From: Trinickia symbiotica
Lineage (GTDB): Bacteria > Pseudomonadota > Gammaproteobacteria > Burkholderiales > Burkholderiaceae
Assembly: GCF_002934455.1 (NCBI RefSeq)
Contig: NZ_PTIR01000015.1
Span: 62,001 to 126,000, forward strand
Direction: 5' to 3'
DNA: 64,000 nt
The notes below the pieces were generated by a model that saw only the letters and a list, made by a program, of their open reading frames with translations, was not told where the DNA came from and searched no databases. This document shows, in pieces, positions 1 to 8,577 of the stretch. The stretch's first letter is position 1, and each line of letters begins with the position of its first letter. A program made the translations under genes and the position numbers.

Positions 1-514
1 CCGCGGGCGTATGCAGCGTGACCACGTCCCCGATCCGCGCCTTCAGCAACGCGCGCGCAATCGGCGAAATCCAGCTCACGTGCCCCTGCTCAAGGTCCAC
101 TTCGTCGACGCCAACGATCGTGACGGTATGCGTTTCGCCATCTGAAGTGGCGTAGTCGACCGTCGCCCCGAAAAACGCCTGATCGACGTTCTCCTGTTTG
201 CTGCTGTCCACCACTTCGGCCAAGTCGAGCCGTTTCGTCAGAAAGCGAATGCGCCGATCGATCTCGCGCAGCCGCCGTTTGCCGTAAATGTAATCGCCGT
301 TCTCGGAGCGGTCCCCGTTCGAGGCCGCCCACGAAACCAGCTTCACGACTTCCGGCCGTTCCTCGTCGATGAGGTGCAACAGTTCGTCCCGCAGGCGCTT
401 GTGGCCCGCGGGCGTGATGTAGTTCTTCGTGCCCGCCGGCACCTCGGGCTGCGTGATCTCCAGATCGTCGTCTGCGTCGTCGTCGCCCGACTCTTTCACG
501 AAAGCTTTGTTCAT
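1..514 (-). CDS. greB: Transcription elongation factor GreB (3' part cut by window edge)
   Basis: GreB rescues backtracked RNA polymerase by stimulating cleavage of the nascent RNA in the secondary channel. The reading frame begins MNKAFVKESGDDDADDD at 514 and runs off the window after about 171 codons. It contains the Gre coiled-coil signature, with the acidic tip region GDRSENGDYIYGKRRLRE around residues 70-85 and a following FKBP-like C-terminal part (GATVDYATSDGETHTV). The order of the tip residues and the Y-G-K-R-R-L-R-E run fit GreB better than GreA. The acidic N-terminal stretch is an extension common in Burkholderiales. The last few residues lie outside the window. Confidence 0.93.
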   Translation of the reverse strand, partial: MNKAFVKESGDDDADDDLEITQPEVPAGTKNYITPAGHKRLRDELLHLIDEERPEVVKLVSWAASNGDRSENGDYIYGKRRLREIDRRIRFLTKRLDLAEVVDSSKQENVDQAFFGATVDYATSDGETHTVTIVGVDEVDLEQGHVSWISPIARALLKARIGDVVTLHTPA

Positions 515-677
515 GATGCTCAACCAAACTACGAGGGTTCCTTCAATCGAACTTCTAGCGTACACGATCGTTGGAGTCGACATAAGATCGGCCTGCACCG
601 TCCCCTGCAATGGCGGCGGCAGCCGTTCGCGGCCGGAGACGGTTAGGAGCAAGCCGCGTCAATGAAGCGACGAGCAC

Positions 678-705
678 TTCCCTTTTTTCTGGAGTTTGCT
701 ATAAT
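678..705 (+). promoter_or_regulatory. Probable sigma-70 promoter of the tRNA-Arg pair
   Basis: A perfect TATAAT lies at 700-705, 13 bases before the mature 5' end of the first tRNA-Arg. A weak -35 (TTCCCT, 678-683) lies 16 bases upstream. Position and -10 quality support it; the -35 is poor. Confidence 0.55.
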
Positions 706-718
706 TTCGCTTCTGCGT

Positions 719-795
719 GCGGCTGTAGCTCAGTTGGATAGAGTACTTGGCTACGAACCAAGGGGTCGTGGGTTCGAATCCTGCCAGCCGCGCCA
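719..795 (+). tRNA. tRNA-Arg(ACG), copy 1
   Basis: This is a 77-nt cloverleaf. The acceptor stem GCGGCTG pairs with CAGCCGC, followed by discriminator G and encoded CCA. The anticodon stem CTTGG/CCAAG encloses loop CTACGAA, giving anticodon ACG (read as ICG after deamination). The T loop is TTCGAAT. A second identical copy follows at 870. Confidence 0.97.
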
Positions 796-804
796 CCTTT
801 TCGA

Positions 805-830
805 GAGCCTTCTTAGCGGAAGGCTCTTTT
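805..830 (+). terminator. Intrinsic terminator after tRNA-Arg copy 1
   Basis: The stem GAGCCTTC (805-812) pairs with GAAGGCTC (819-826), followed by a T run. It starts 10 bases after the tRNA CCA. It may terminate or only mark a processing point, because copy 2 follows 40 bases later. Confidence 0.7.
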
Positions 831-869
831 CTTTCACCGCGATAAGCGGTGGAATGCACCGTCTGACGT

Positions 870-946
870 GCGGCTGTAGCTCAGTTGGATAGAGTACTTG
901 GCTACGAACCAAGGGGTCGTGGGTTCGAATCCTGCCAGCCGCGCCA
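870..946 (+). tRNA. tRNA-Arg(ACG), copy 2
   Basis: It is identical in all 77 nt to the copy at 719-795, including the encoded CCA and anticodon ACG. The spacer holds no obvious second promoter, so the two are probably co-transcribed with partial read-through of the terminator at 805-830. Confidence 0.97.
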
Positions 947-952
947 TCTTCG

Positions 953-987
953 AAGGGCCTTCCGAACGGAAGGCCCTTTGCCTTTTC
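953..987 (+). terminator. Intrinsic terminator after tRNA-Arg copy 2
   Basis: An 11-bp perfect stem AAGGGCCTTCC (953-963) / GGAAGGCCCTT (968-978) with a 4-base loop is followed by a T-rich stretch. It ends the tRNA unit and lies downstream of convergent spoT. Confidence 0.75.
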
Positions 988-1038
988 GGCGGTGGTACAG
1001 GACACGTGCATCTTTATGACACATGCCTCTTCAGAACA

Positions 1039-3429
1039 TCAATAATCGGCCCGCTCGCGCTCGACGCGCATGCCACCGTCGTGCCGATGATGCCCCTCTT
1101 CGCTTGGCCGCTCGCGCGCGATACGAATGACGTCGGGATTCGTCCGCACCCGGCGCATCACATTGGCGAGATGCACGCGATCGCTGACCTGAATCACGAA
1201 ACGCAAGCATGTGGACTCGTGCGACAAATCCTCGTCCATCGCAATGTGGACGATATTCGCGTCCGCCGACGTGATATCGGCCGCCACGCGTGCGAAGACG
1301 CCCTTCGTATTCTTGACGAGCACCTTGATTGCGACGTCGAAGAGCCGTCCTGGCTGCGGCGCCCATGCCACGTCGATCCAGCGCCCCGGATCCCGCCGGT
1401 GAATGCGCTGGGCAACACGGCAATCGGTGGTATGGATCGCCATGCCGAGCCCGATGCCGATGTAGCCCATGATGTCGTCCCCCGGGATCGGCCGGCAGCA
1501 AGCCGACAACTGCACGGACATGCCTTCGGTCCCCGTGATCACGACCGGCGGCGCATGCGGCGTGTGGGCGTGGTCTCCGCGCGGATGGTCTTCGTCCGCA
1601 TCGCGCCCGCTGATGAGCACTTCGATGCGCTTGGCCATCACCGCGGCGACACGCCGCCCGAGGCCGATATCGGCAAAGATCTCCTGACGATTCTTGTTGC
1701 CCGTCCATTGCACGAGCTTGTCCCATATCTCCGGCTCAACGTCCGCGAGCGAAAGACCGTACCCCTTGAGACCTTGGTCGACCAGGCGCTCGCCCAACTG
1801 CACCGATTCGTTGAGACGCATCGTCTTCAGGTAGTGCCGGATCGCCGAGCGCGCCTTACCCGTGCGCACGAAGCCGAGCCAGGCAGGGTTCGGCTTCGAA
1901 TACGGCGCCGTGATCACTTCGACGATGTCGCCGCTCTTCAGCTCGGTGCGGAGCGGCAGCAGCTCGTTGTTGATTTTGACGGCGACGCATTGGTTGCCGA
2001 GGTCGCTATGGATCGAATACGCGAAGTCGAGCGCCGTGGAGCCGCGCGGCAATGCGATGATCTTGGACTTCGGCGTGAAGACGTAGACCGCATCCGGAAA
2101 CAGGTCGATCTTGACGTGCTCGAGGAACTCGCTCGAATCGCCTGCTTCGCTTTGGATATCGAGCAGCGATTTCAGCCACTGGTGCGCACGCTTTTGCACG
2201 TCGTTGAGGTCGGCGGCGCCGCTCTTGTAGAGCCAATGCGCGGCCACGCCCGCTTCCGCGATCTCGTGCATCTTGCGCGTACGCACCTGGAACTCGATCG
2301 GGGCGCCGAACGGACCCACGAGCGTCGTATGGAGCGACTGATACCCGTTGACCTTCGGAATCGCGATGTAGTCCTTGAACTTGCCCGGGACCGGCTTGTA
2401 GAGCGCATGCAGCGCGCCGATGCAGGTGTAGCACTCGAGCGGTGAGCCGACCACGACACGGAAACCGTAGACATCTAGCACCTGCGAGAACGAAAGCTGC
2501 TTGTCCCGCATCTTCTTGTAGATGCTGAAGATCGTCTTTTCGCGGCCCGTTACCTCCGCGTCGATATGGGCGTCGGCGATCGCGCGCTGCACCGACTCGA
2601 GGATCTTGCCGACCACCTCTCGCCGATTCCCGCGCGCGGCCTTCACCGCCTTTTCGAGCGTCGCGTAGCGGTTCGGGTTGAAGTTCGCGAAGCTGAGATC
2701 CTGGAGCTCGCGATAGGTGTTGTTGAGGCCCAGCCGATGCGCGATAGGGGCGTAGATATCGAGTGTTTCGCGCGCCACGCGACGCCGCTTTTCCGGCGGC
2801 ACCGCGCCGAGCGTTCGCATATTGTGGAGCCGGTCCGCCAGCTTCACGAGGATCACGCGCACATCGCGCGCCATCGCGAGCAGCATCTTGCGGAAATTTT
2901 CCGCCTGCGCCTCCTCGCGATTGCGAAACTCCATCTTGTCGAGCTTCGACAATCCATCGACGAGTTCGGCGACTTTCGCACCGAAGCGCTCCGCCAGTTC
3001 GGCCTTCGTCACCCCCTGGTCTTCCATCACATCGTGCAGGAGCGCGGCCATGATCGATTGCGCGTCGAGCTTCCAGCCCGCGCAAGTCTCCGCGACAGCG
3101 ACGGGATGCGTGATGTACGGTTCGCCGCTCTGACGGTATTGGCCCAGGTGAGCTTCGTCGCTGAAATGGAAGGCGGCCTTGACCTCCTTGATCTCCTCGG
3201 GGCTCATGTAGCCCCCGAGCATCGACGTCAGCTTCGCGATCGAGACGACATCGTGCTTGCGAGGTTGCTCAGGGGTGGCCGTCGGCCCGAACAGGTGGCG
3301 GAACGACTGTTCGAGAACCGCGTCGATGTATTTGCGCGCAGCGCCCGGCGCCTCGTGTTCGTGTTCGCGTTCGAGGTGAAGTGCTTCGGCGTCAGCGGCA
3401 GCGGAGGCAGACGATGGGGTGTTGCTCAT
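1039..3429 (-). CDS. spoT: Bifunctional (p)ppGpp synthetase/hydrolase SpoT
   Basis: This 796-aa RelA/SpoT homologue makes and degrades the alarmone (p)ppGpp. The N-terminal HD hydrolase domain is intact: H108 in ITHPV and LLHDVMED at 131-137. The hydrolase is therefore probably active, unlike in RelA proteins with a degenerate site. The synthetase domain follows, with FKDYIAIPK, GYQSLHT and EFQVRT, and then a TGS domain (DLFPDAVYVFTPK) and a C-terminal ACT-type region (DEDLSHESTCLRFVIQV). The first 45 residues are a Burkholderiales-type extension rich in Glu and His. It lies 106 bases downstream of rpoZ on the same strand, as in E. coli. A strong hairpin sits in that gap. Confidence 0.95.
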   Translation of the reverse strand: MSNTPSSASAAADAEALHLEREHEHEAPGAARKYIDAVLEQSFRHLFGPTATPEQPRKHDVVSIAKLTSMLGGYMSPEEIKEVKAAFHFSDEAHLGQYRQSGEPYITHPVAVAETCAGWKLDAQSIMAALLHDVMEDQGVTKAELAERFGAKVAELVDGLSKLDKMEFRNREEAQAENFRKMLLAMARDVRVILVKLADRLHNMRTLGAVPPEKRRRVARETLDIYAPIAHRLGLNNTYRELQDLSFANFNPNRYATLEKAVKAARGNRREVVGKILESVQRAIADAHIDAEVTGREKTIFSIYKKMRDKQLSFSQVLDVYGFRVVVGSPLECYTCIGALHALYKPVPGKFKDYIAIPKVNGYQSLHTTLVGPFGAPIEFQVRTRKMHEIAEAGVAAHWLYKSGAADLNDVQKRAHQWLKSLLDIQSEAGDSSEFLEHVKIDLFPDAVYVFTPKSKIIALPRGSTALDFAYSIHSDLGNQCVAVKINNELLPLRTELKSGDIVEVITAPYSKPNPAWLGFVRTGKARSAIRHYLKTMRLNESVQLGERLVDQGLKGYGLSLADVEPEIWDKLVQWTGNKNRQEIFADIGLGRRVAAVMAKRIEVLISGRDADEDHPRGDHAHTPHAPPVVITGTEGMSVQLSACCRPIPGDDIMGYIGIGLGMAIHTTDCRVAQRIHRRDPGRWIDVAWAPQPGRLFDVAIKVLVKNTKGVFARVAADITSADANIVHIAMDEDLSHESTCLRFVIQVSDRVHLANVMRRVRTNPDVIRIARERPSEEGHHRHDGGMRVERERADY

Positions 3430-3478
3430 ATTCGCCTCCGTTCAGGGTTGCAGGACAGAGTACACGTTTCGCACGATC

Positions 3479-3525
3479 GCGGAAGACCCGACACGGCCCT
3501 CATCGGGCGCCCTCGGGTCTTCCGC
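3479..3525 (-). promoter_or_regulatory. Long inverted repeat between rpoZ and spoT
   Basis: GCGGAAGACCCGA (3479-3491) and TCGGGTCTTCCGC (3513-3525) form a perfect 13-bp stem around a 21-base loop, which itself can pair GCCC with GGGC. It starts 10 bases after the rpoZ stop in the direction of transcription. No T run follows on the leftward strand, so it could be an attenuator, an RNA processing or stability hairpin, or a partial terminator that sets spoT below rpoZ. The function is inferred. Confidence 0.6.
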
Positions 3526-3535
3526 GCCCGATGCT

Positions 3536-3739
3536 TCAGACGGGTACCTTCTTCAGCATCTCGATACCGACCTGCCCGGCCGCGATTTCGCGCAGCGCGA
3601 CGACTGTCGGTTTGTCGCGGCTCTCGATCTTCGGCGTGTGACCCTGTGCCAGTTGCCGGGCACGGTACGTCGCCGCGAGCGCCAGCTCGAAACGATTCGG
3701 GATCTGCTTCAGGCAATCTTCGACTGTAATGCGAGCCAT
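3536..3739 (-). CDS. rpoZ: RNA polymerase omega subunit
   Basis: The 67-aa protein begins [20 protein letters not shown], the standard omega N-terminus, and ends in a short variable tail. Omega helps fold beta-prime and forms one of the ppGpp sites of RNA polymerase, which fits its place between gmk and spoT. Length matches the betaproteobacterial family. It begins 61 bases after the gmk stop on the same strand. Confidence 0.96.
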   Translation of the reverse strand: MARITVEDCLKQIPNRFELALAATYRARQLAQGHTPKIESRDKPTVVALREIAAGQVGIEMLKKVPV

Positions 3740-3799
3740 GTTCGGGAATTCCTTCTCAATATGTTGCTTATTCTACCGTAAGTGCACAACTGCCCGCCT

Positions 3800-4516
3800 T
3801 CATTCGACATGGGGCAGATGAATGCCGAGCTCGACGAAAAGCTCGCTGTGACGCGCGTATTGCGAACCGAAACGCAGACGCGTCGCGTCGACGACACACT
3901 GCAGATCCGAAAGCGCGCGCTCGAAGTGCTCGTTGATGATCACGTACTCGGCCTCGGACGCATGCGCCATCTCGCTGCCGGCCGCGAGAAGCCGCCGCGT
4001 GATGACGTTCGGCTCGTCTTGCCCGCGCTTCTTGAGCCGAACCTCGAGCGCGTCGAGCGACGGCGGCAGGATGAAAATCTCGACGGCGTTGCGAAACCGC
4101 TTCTTCACCTGCTGCGCGCCCTGCCAGTCGATTTCGAGCAGGACGTCGTGACCGCTTTTCATCTGCTCTTCGATCCAGAGGCGCGACGTCGCGTAGTAGT
4201 TGCCGTGCACCTCGGCGCTCTCGAGGAACTCACCGCTCGCATGCCGCTCGAGGAAATCGTCGACCGTGGTGAAGTGATAATGCTGCCCGTCCTGCTCTCC
4301 CGGGCGCGGCTTGCGCGTCGTATAGGAGATCGACAGCCGGATCGCCGGATCCTTCGCGAGCAATGCGTTCACGAGCGTCGACTTGCCGGCGCCGGACGGC
4401 GCGACGACCATGAAGAGATTGCCGGGATAAGCGCCGGCATACGGATTGCGGGGCGCGGCGCCCGCGTCGCGTTGGGCGCCGCCTTCGGGCGTAGCATGGG
4501 TCATCGGTGTACTCAC
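3800..4516 (-). CDS. gmk: Guanylate kinase
   Basis: It phosphorylates GMP to GDP with ATP. The 238-aa protein carries the P-loop APSGAGKST near residue 40, then the GMP-binding [11 protein letters not shown] segment and the [21 protein letters not shown] region typical of the family. About 30 N-terminal residues ([13 protein letters not shown]...) precede the usual start of the fold. An internal start is possible, but the upstream ATG directly abuts the yicC stop codon, which supports tight coupling. The order yicC-gmk-rpoZ-spoT runs leftward as one probable operon. Confidence 0.95.
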   Translation of the reverse strand: MSTPMTHATPEGGAQRDAGAAPRNPYAGAYPGNLFMVVAPSGAGKSTLVNALLAKDPAIRLSISYTTRKPRPGEQDGQHYHFTTVDDFLERHASGEFLESAEVHGNYYATSRLWIEEQMKSGHDVLLEIDWQGAQQVKKRFRNAVEIFILPPSLDALEVRLKKRGQDEPNVITRRLLAAGSEMAHASEAEYVIINEHFERALSDLQCVVDATRLRFGSQYARHSELFVELGIHLPHVE

Positions 4517-5440
4517 TTACTCCAGGTTCTGCACTTGTTCGCGCATCTGCTCGATCAGCAGCTTGAGCGTCATCGATGCATCGGCCAGCTCCTTCGCCGC
4601 CGCCTTCGAGCCGAGCGTGTTCGCCTCGCGGTTGAGCTCCTGCATCATGAAGTCGAGCCGCTTGCCGACCTTGCCGCCTTTCTCGATCACGTGCCGCGTC
4701 TCCGCGAGGTGCGCCGCGAGCCGCGAGAGCTCCTCGGCGATGTCGATGCGGATGCCGTACATCGTCACTTCCTGGCGGATACGCTCGGCGATCTCCTCGC
4801 GCGAGACGATCGTCGCGGCCGTGTCGGGGGCGGCAATGCCGAGCGCTTCCTGCAGGCGTTCCACGATCTTCTGCTGATGCTTGGCGATGAGTTCCGGCAC
4901 GAGCGGCGCGATGCGCTGCAGGATCGCTTCCATCTCGGTCACGTTGTTGAGCAGCATCGTCGCAAGCTGCGCGCCTTCGCGCGCCCTCACTTCGATCAGC
5001 TCCGTCAAGGCCTGCTTGCCGCACGCGAGCACCCCGTCGCGCAGCGCCTCCGCCGAGGCCTCGCTTTCCGCCAGCACGCCGGGCCAGCGCAGCACCTCGC
5101 CGCTACGCATGCGCTCCGCGCCCGGAAACGCTCTCAGCACCGCCTGTTCGAGTTGAGCGAGCTGTGCGAGCACCTCGTGGTTGAGCGCGCCCGCGCTCGG
5201 CGCCTGCTCGCTGCGCTGCACGTTGATTCGGATGTCGACCTTGCCGCGCGAGAGCTTCGTCATCAGCATTTCGCGCAGCGTCGGCTCGCAGACGCGCGCC
5301 TCTTCAGGCATGCGGAAATTCAGGTCCAGAAAACGGGAGTTCACGGTGCGCAGTTCGACCGATACGCTCATGCTTCCAGTCGCCCCGGCAACCGCGATCT
5401 CGCGCGTGGCGCTCGCGTAGCCTGTCATGCTGTAAATCAT
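4517..5440 (-). CDS. yicC: YicC/YloC family endoribonuclease
   Basis: The YicC family comprises small endoribonucleases linked to RNA turnover and stationary-phase survival. The frame is open to 5656, but the conserved family N-terminus MIYSMTGYASA sets the start at 5440, giving 307 aa. The N-terminal domain holds ELRTVNSRFLDLNFRMP, and the C-terminal domain ends with the conserved KRLDFMMQELNREANTLGSK segment. Its stop touches the gmk start. A purine-rich GAGACGG precedes the ATG. The gene is divergent from rph, with about 150 bases between starts. Confidence 0.93.
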   Translation of the reverse strand: MIYSMTGYASATREIAVAGATGSMSVSVELRTVNSRFLDLNFRMPEEARVCEPTLREMLMTKLSRGKVDIRINVQRSEQAPSAGALNHEVLAQLAQLEQAVLRAFPGAERMRSGEVLRWPGVLAESEASAEALRDGVLACGKQALTELIEVRAREGAQLATMLLNNVTEMEAILQRIAPLVPELIAKHQQKIVERLQEALGIAAPDTAATIVSREEIAERIRQEVTMYGIRIDIAEELSRLAAHLAETRHVIEKGGKVGKRLDFMMQELNREANTLGSKAAAKELADASMTLKLLIEQMREQVQNLE

Positions 5441-5591
5441 CGTCCGTCTCGCGATTGAGAGTTGAGCGTGCATTATCCCATTTTTGCAACCGTCTCCTGG
5501 CGCAGGCGGCGCGCGACAACGGGCGGCGGCGGGCCTCGTCGGGTCGGCGGCGGTAAAATCGGGGTTTCCTTCCTTGCCCTCGCCCCCAACC

Positions 5592-6332
5592 ATGACCGAT
5601 ACCGTCCAACGTCCGAGCGGACGCCGCCCCGATGAGCTGCGCGATGTGCGCATCACGCGCCACTACACGAAACATGCGGAAGGCTCGGTGCTCGTCGAGT
5701 TCGGCGACACCAAAGTGATCTGCACGGCGAGCGTGCTCGAGCGCGTCCCGGAATTCCTGCGCGATCGAGGTCAGGGCTGGCTCACCGCCGAATATGGCAT
5801 GCTGCCGCGCGCGACGCACACGCGCAGCGATCGCGAGGCGGCGCGCGGCAAGCAGACCGGACGCACGCAGGAGATCCAACGCCTCATCGGGCGGGTGCTG
5901 CGCGCGGTGTTCGACCTCGAGCAGCTCGGCCCGCGCACATTGCATATCGATTGCGACGTGATCCAGGCGGACGGCGGCACGCGCACGGCGAGCATCACGG
6001 GCGCGTTCGTTGCGGCGCACGATGCGGTAACGAGGCTCATCGCGGCAGGCCGCATCGAGAGCTCGCCAATTACCGATTACGTGGCGGCGATCTCGGTCGG
6101 CATTTATGACGGAACGCCCGTGCTCGACCTCGACTACGACGAAGATTCGCGCTGCGATACCGACATGAATGTCGTCATGACGGGCAGCGGCGGGTTCGTC
6201 GAAGTGCAAGGTACGGCGGAAGGCTCGCCTTTTTCGCGGGCGGAGATGAACGCCTTGCTCGACCTCGCGGAGCAAGGCATCGGGCAATTGATCCAGAGCC
6301 AGAAGGCCGCATTGGAGACGGGGCGTGACTGA
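5592..6332 (+). CDS. rph: Ribonuclease PH
   Basis: This is a phosphorolytic 3'-5' exonuclease that trims tRNA 3' ends. It is 246 aa from [17 protein letters not shown]. Family hallmarks are [29 protein letters not shown], the phosphate-binding [29 protein letters not shown] and [12 protein letters not shown] near the C-terminus. The upstream frame is open to 5484, but the family start is MTDT. Its stop overlaps the GTG start of rdgB by 8 bases, so the two are translationally coupled. Confidence 0.96.
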   Translation: MTDTVQRPSGRRPDELRDVRITRHYTKHAEGSVLVEFGDTKVICTASVLERVPEFLRDRGQGWLTAEYGMLPRATHTRSDREAARGKQTGRTQEIQRLIGRVLRAVFDLEQLGPRTLHIDCDVIQADGGTRTASITGAFVAAHDAVTRLIAAGRIESSPITDYVAAISVGIYDGTPVLDLDYDEDSRCDTDMNVVMTGSGGFVEVQGTAEGSPFSRAEMNALLDLAEQGIGQLIQSQKAALETGRD

Positions 6333-6987
6333 ACGGAGCAAAGAGAGCGAAAGGAACACCTGCGCGACGCCGCAGCCGGTGCCCGGCACGTTCGGTCGCG
6401 TCGTGCTCGCCTCGAATAACGCGGGCAAGCTGCGCGAGTTCGAAGCGTTGCTCGGCGCGGCTGGAATCGAGCTCATCGCTCAGGGCCAGCTTGGGGTCAC
6501 CGAGGCCGAAGAGCCGCACGCGACGTTCATCGAGAACGCACTCGCCAAGGCGCGGCATGCGGCACAGTCGACCGGGCTCCCTTCTCTCGCCGACGATTCC
6601 GGCTTGTGCGTGCGCGCACTCGGCGGCGCGCCGGGCGTGTACTCGGCGCGTTTCGCCCAAGCGCCGGGCGGCGAAAAAAGCGATGCGGCCAACAACGCAC
6701 GCCTCATGGACGAGCTGCGCGGCGTGGCCGATCGGCATGCTTACTACTACTGCGTGCTGGTGCTGATGCGTCACGCCGACGATCCGGAGCCGCTAGTCGC
6801 CGAAGGCCGCTGGCACGGTGAGATTCTCGATGCGCCGCGCGGCGCGAACGGCTTCGGCTACGATCCGCATTTCTTCGTGCCGGCGCTCGGCGCGAGCGCC
6901 GCCGAACTCGAGCCCGCTGTGAAAAACACCCATAGTCATCGTGCGCTGGCGCTGCGCGCAATGCTCGCGCGACTCATGGAGGCATGA
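6325..6987 (+). CDS. rdgB: dITP/XTP pyrophosphatase (Ham1/RdgB)
   Basis: It hydrolyses non-canonical purine nucleotides (dITP, XTP) to monophosphates and so keeps hypoxanthine and xanthine out of DNA. The 220-aa frame starts at a GTG inside the end of rph. After a 22-residue leader come [33 protein letters not shown] and [20 protein letters not shown], which hold the substrate and metal ligands, and [12 protein letters not shown]. Its TGA overlaps the hemW ATG by 4 bases (ATGA). The rph-rdgB-hemW order is normal in Burkholderiales. Confidence 0.95.
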   Translation: MTERSKESERNTCATPQPVPGTFGRVVLASNNAGKLREFEALLGAAGIELIAQGQLGVTEAEEPHATFIENALAKARHAAQSTGLPSLADDSGLCVRALGGAPGVYSARFAQAPGGEKSDAANNARLMDELRGVADRHAYYYCVLVLMRHADDPEPLVAEGRWHGEILDAPRGANGFGYDPHFFVPALGASAAELEPAVKNTHSHRALALRAMLARLMEA

Positions 6988-8228
6988 TGGACGGGCCCAC
7001 CCGAGACGGCGTCGTGACAGCCTTTCTCGCTCCGGGAAAGATCAGCTTGAGCTCGCTCCCGCCGCTCGCGCTGTACGTGCATTTCCCGTGGTGCGTGCGC
7101 AAATGTCCTTACTGCGATTTCAACTCGCATGAATGGAAAGGCGAGCGCTTCCCGGAGGACGATTACCTCGACGCATTGCGCGCCGATCTCGAGCAGGCGT
7201 TGCCTCTGGTCTGGGGGCGTCGCATCCATACGATTTTCATCGGCGGAGGCACGCCGAGCCTGCTTTCGGCGCGCGGGCTCGATCGGTTGCTTTCGGATGC
7301 GCGCGCCTTGCTGCCGATCGACGCCGATGCCGAAATCACGCTCGAGGCGAATCCGGGCACGTTCGAAGCCGACAAATTCGCGCAGTTCCATGCGAGCGGC
7401 ATCAACCGGCTGTCGGTCGGCATTCAGAGTTTCGATGACGCCCATCTGAAAGCGCTCGGACGCATCCACGGCAGTGCCGAGGCCCATCGCGCGGTGGAAA
7501 TCGCGGCTCGCCATTTCGACAACTTCAATCTCGATCTGATGTATGCGCTGCCGCGGCAGACGCTCGACGCTTGCCGGGCCGATGTCGAGACCGCGCTCTC
7601 CTATGCGCCCCCGCATCTCTCGCTCTATCACCTGACGCTCGAACCGAATACGCTCTTTGCGAAATACCCGCCGGCGTTGCCCGACGACGACGCTTCGGCC
7701 GACATGCAGGATTGGATTCATGAACGCATGGCGCAGGCGGGTTATGAGCACTACGAAGTATCGGCTTACGCAAAGCCGAACCGGCAGTGCAAGCACAACC
7801 TCAATTATTGGCGCTTCGGCGACTATCTAGGAATCGGTGCGGGCGCGCACTCGAAATTGTCGTTCGCACACCGAATCGTTCGGCAAGCGCGCTATAAGCA
7901 CCCCGCCACATTCATTGAGAAGGCACGCGCGGGAACGCCGGTACAGGAGGAGCACGAGGTCGATACGCACGAGCTGCCTTTCGAGTTCATGCTCAACGCG
8001 CTGCGGCTGAACGAAGGATTCCCCGTTCATCGGTTCCTCGAAAGGACCGGGCTCACGATGACCTCGATCGAACCGGCGCTGCAAGAAGCAGAACGGCGCG
8101 GGCTGATCGTGCGCGACTACGAGCGCATCGCGCCGACGCCGCTCGGGTCGCGGTTTCTCAACGATTTACAGGCGCTTTTTCTACGTGATCGTAACGAAGG
8201 CGGCGCTGAGAGCGAGCCGGTTCGCTGA
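6984..8228 (+). CDS. hemW: HemW, heme chaperone of the radical SAM family
   Basis: The 414-aa protein has the CxxxCxxC iron-sulfur motif in WCVRKCPYCDF (Cys37, 41, 44), GGGTPSLLS, and ALPRQTLDACRADVE. It also has HNLNYW, the heme-binding HNxNYW motif that separates HemW from the related coproporphyrinogen dehydrogenase HemN. HemW probably hands heme to respiratory enzymes in the cytoplasm. The first 28 residues precede the conserved LALYVHFPWC start, so the exact start is less sure. The ATGA overlap with rdgB supports the one given. Confidence 0.93.
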   Translation: MMDGPTRDGVVTAFLAPGKISLSSLPPLALYVHFPWCVRKCPYCDFNSHEWKGERFPEDDYLDALRADLEQALPLVWGRRIHTIFIGGGTPSLLSARGLDRLLSDARALLPIDADAEITLEANPGTFEADKFAQFHASGINRLSVGIQSFDDAHLKALGRIHGSAEAHRAVEIAARHFDNFNLDLMYALPRQTLDACRADVETALSYAPPHLSLYHLTLEPNTLFAKYPPALPDDDASADMQDWIHERMAQAGYEHYEVSAYAKPNRQCKHNLNYWRFGDYLGIGAGAHSKLSFAHRIVRQARYKHPATFIEKARAGTPVQEEHEVDTHELPFEFMLNALRLNEGFPVHRFLERTGLTMTSIEPALQEAERRGLIVRDYERIAPTPLGSRFLNDLQALFLRDRNEGGAESEPVR

Positions 8229-8275
8229 CGCTGGCAGCGCCGGCGCCGGCGTTTCGAGTTACAATCGCCGTCCTC

Positions 8276-8365
8276 GGAGGGCTGGCAGAGCGGTTGAATG
8301 CACCGGTCTTGAAAACCGGCAAGGCTTCACGGCCTTCGTGGGTTCGAATCCCACGCCCTCCGCCA
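8276..8365 (+). tRNA. tRNA-Ser(UGA)
   Basis: This is a 90-nt class II tRNA with a long variable arm. Acceptor GGAGGGC pairs with GCCCTCC, then G and CCA. Anticodon stem CCGGT/ACCGG encloses loop CTTGAAA, giving anticodon TGA. Its last 14 bases recur at 20249-20262, which makes it the likely integration target of the island that follows. Confidence 0.97.
8352..8365 (+). repeat. Left direct repeat of island (tRNA-Ser 3' end), putative attL
   Basis: CACGCCCTCCGCCA forms the last 14 bases of tRNA-Ser(UGA). An identical, same-orientation copy lies at 20249-20262. Use of a tRNA 3' end as attachment site is typical for integrative islands. The match is short and C-rich, so chance cannot be excluded. 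Confidence 0.5.
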
Positions 8366-8577
8366 GAATATCTCGCAAGCCGTTGATTTTAAAGTGTTTT
8401 ATAAATTGACTTGCGGAGCAACTATCAGTTCGACTATCAAGCCAATCCGCTCGAAGCAATCGCAGTTTCCCGCTTGTGATCGCGATCGCATACCGGGCAA
8501 GACGGAACGGTCGCATACCTGAATGCTTTGCAGGCGGAGCAACATCGCCAAGTCGTCCGAAGTCCCCCACCGCGACA

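Noticed and set aside
898-2445. 515-codon open frame on the + strand
   Set aside because: It is antisense to spoT; the Arg/His-rich translation is typical of an opposite-strand shadow in GC-rich DNA.
3782-5458. 558-codon open frame on the + strand
   Set aside because: It lies opposite gmk and yicC, whose family motifs are unmistakable on the other strand.
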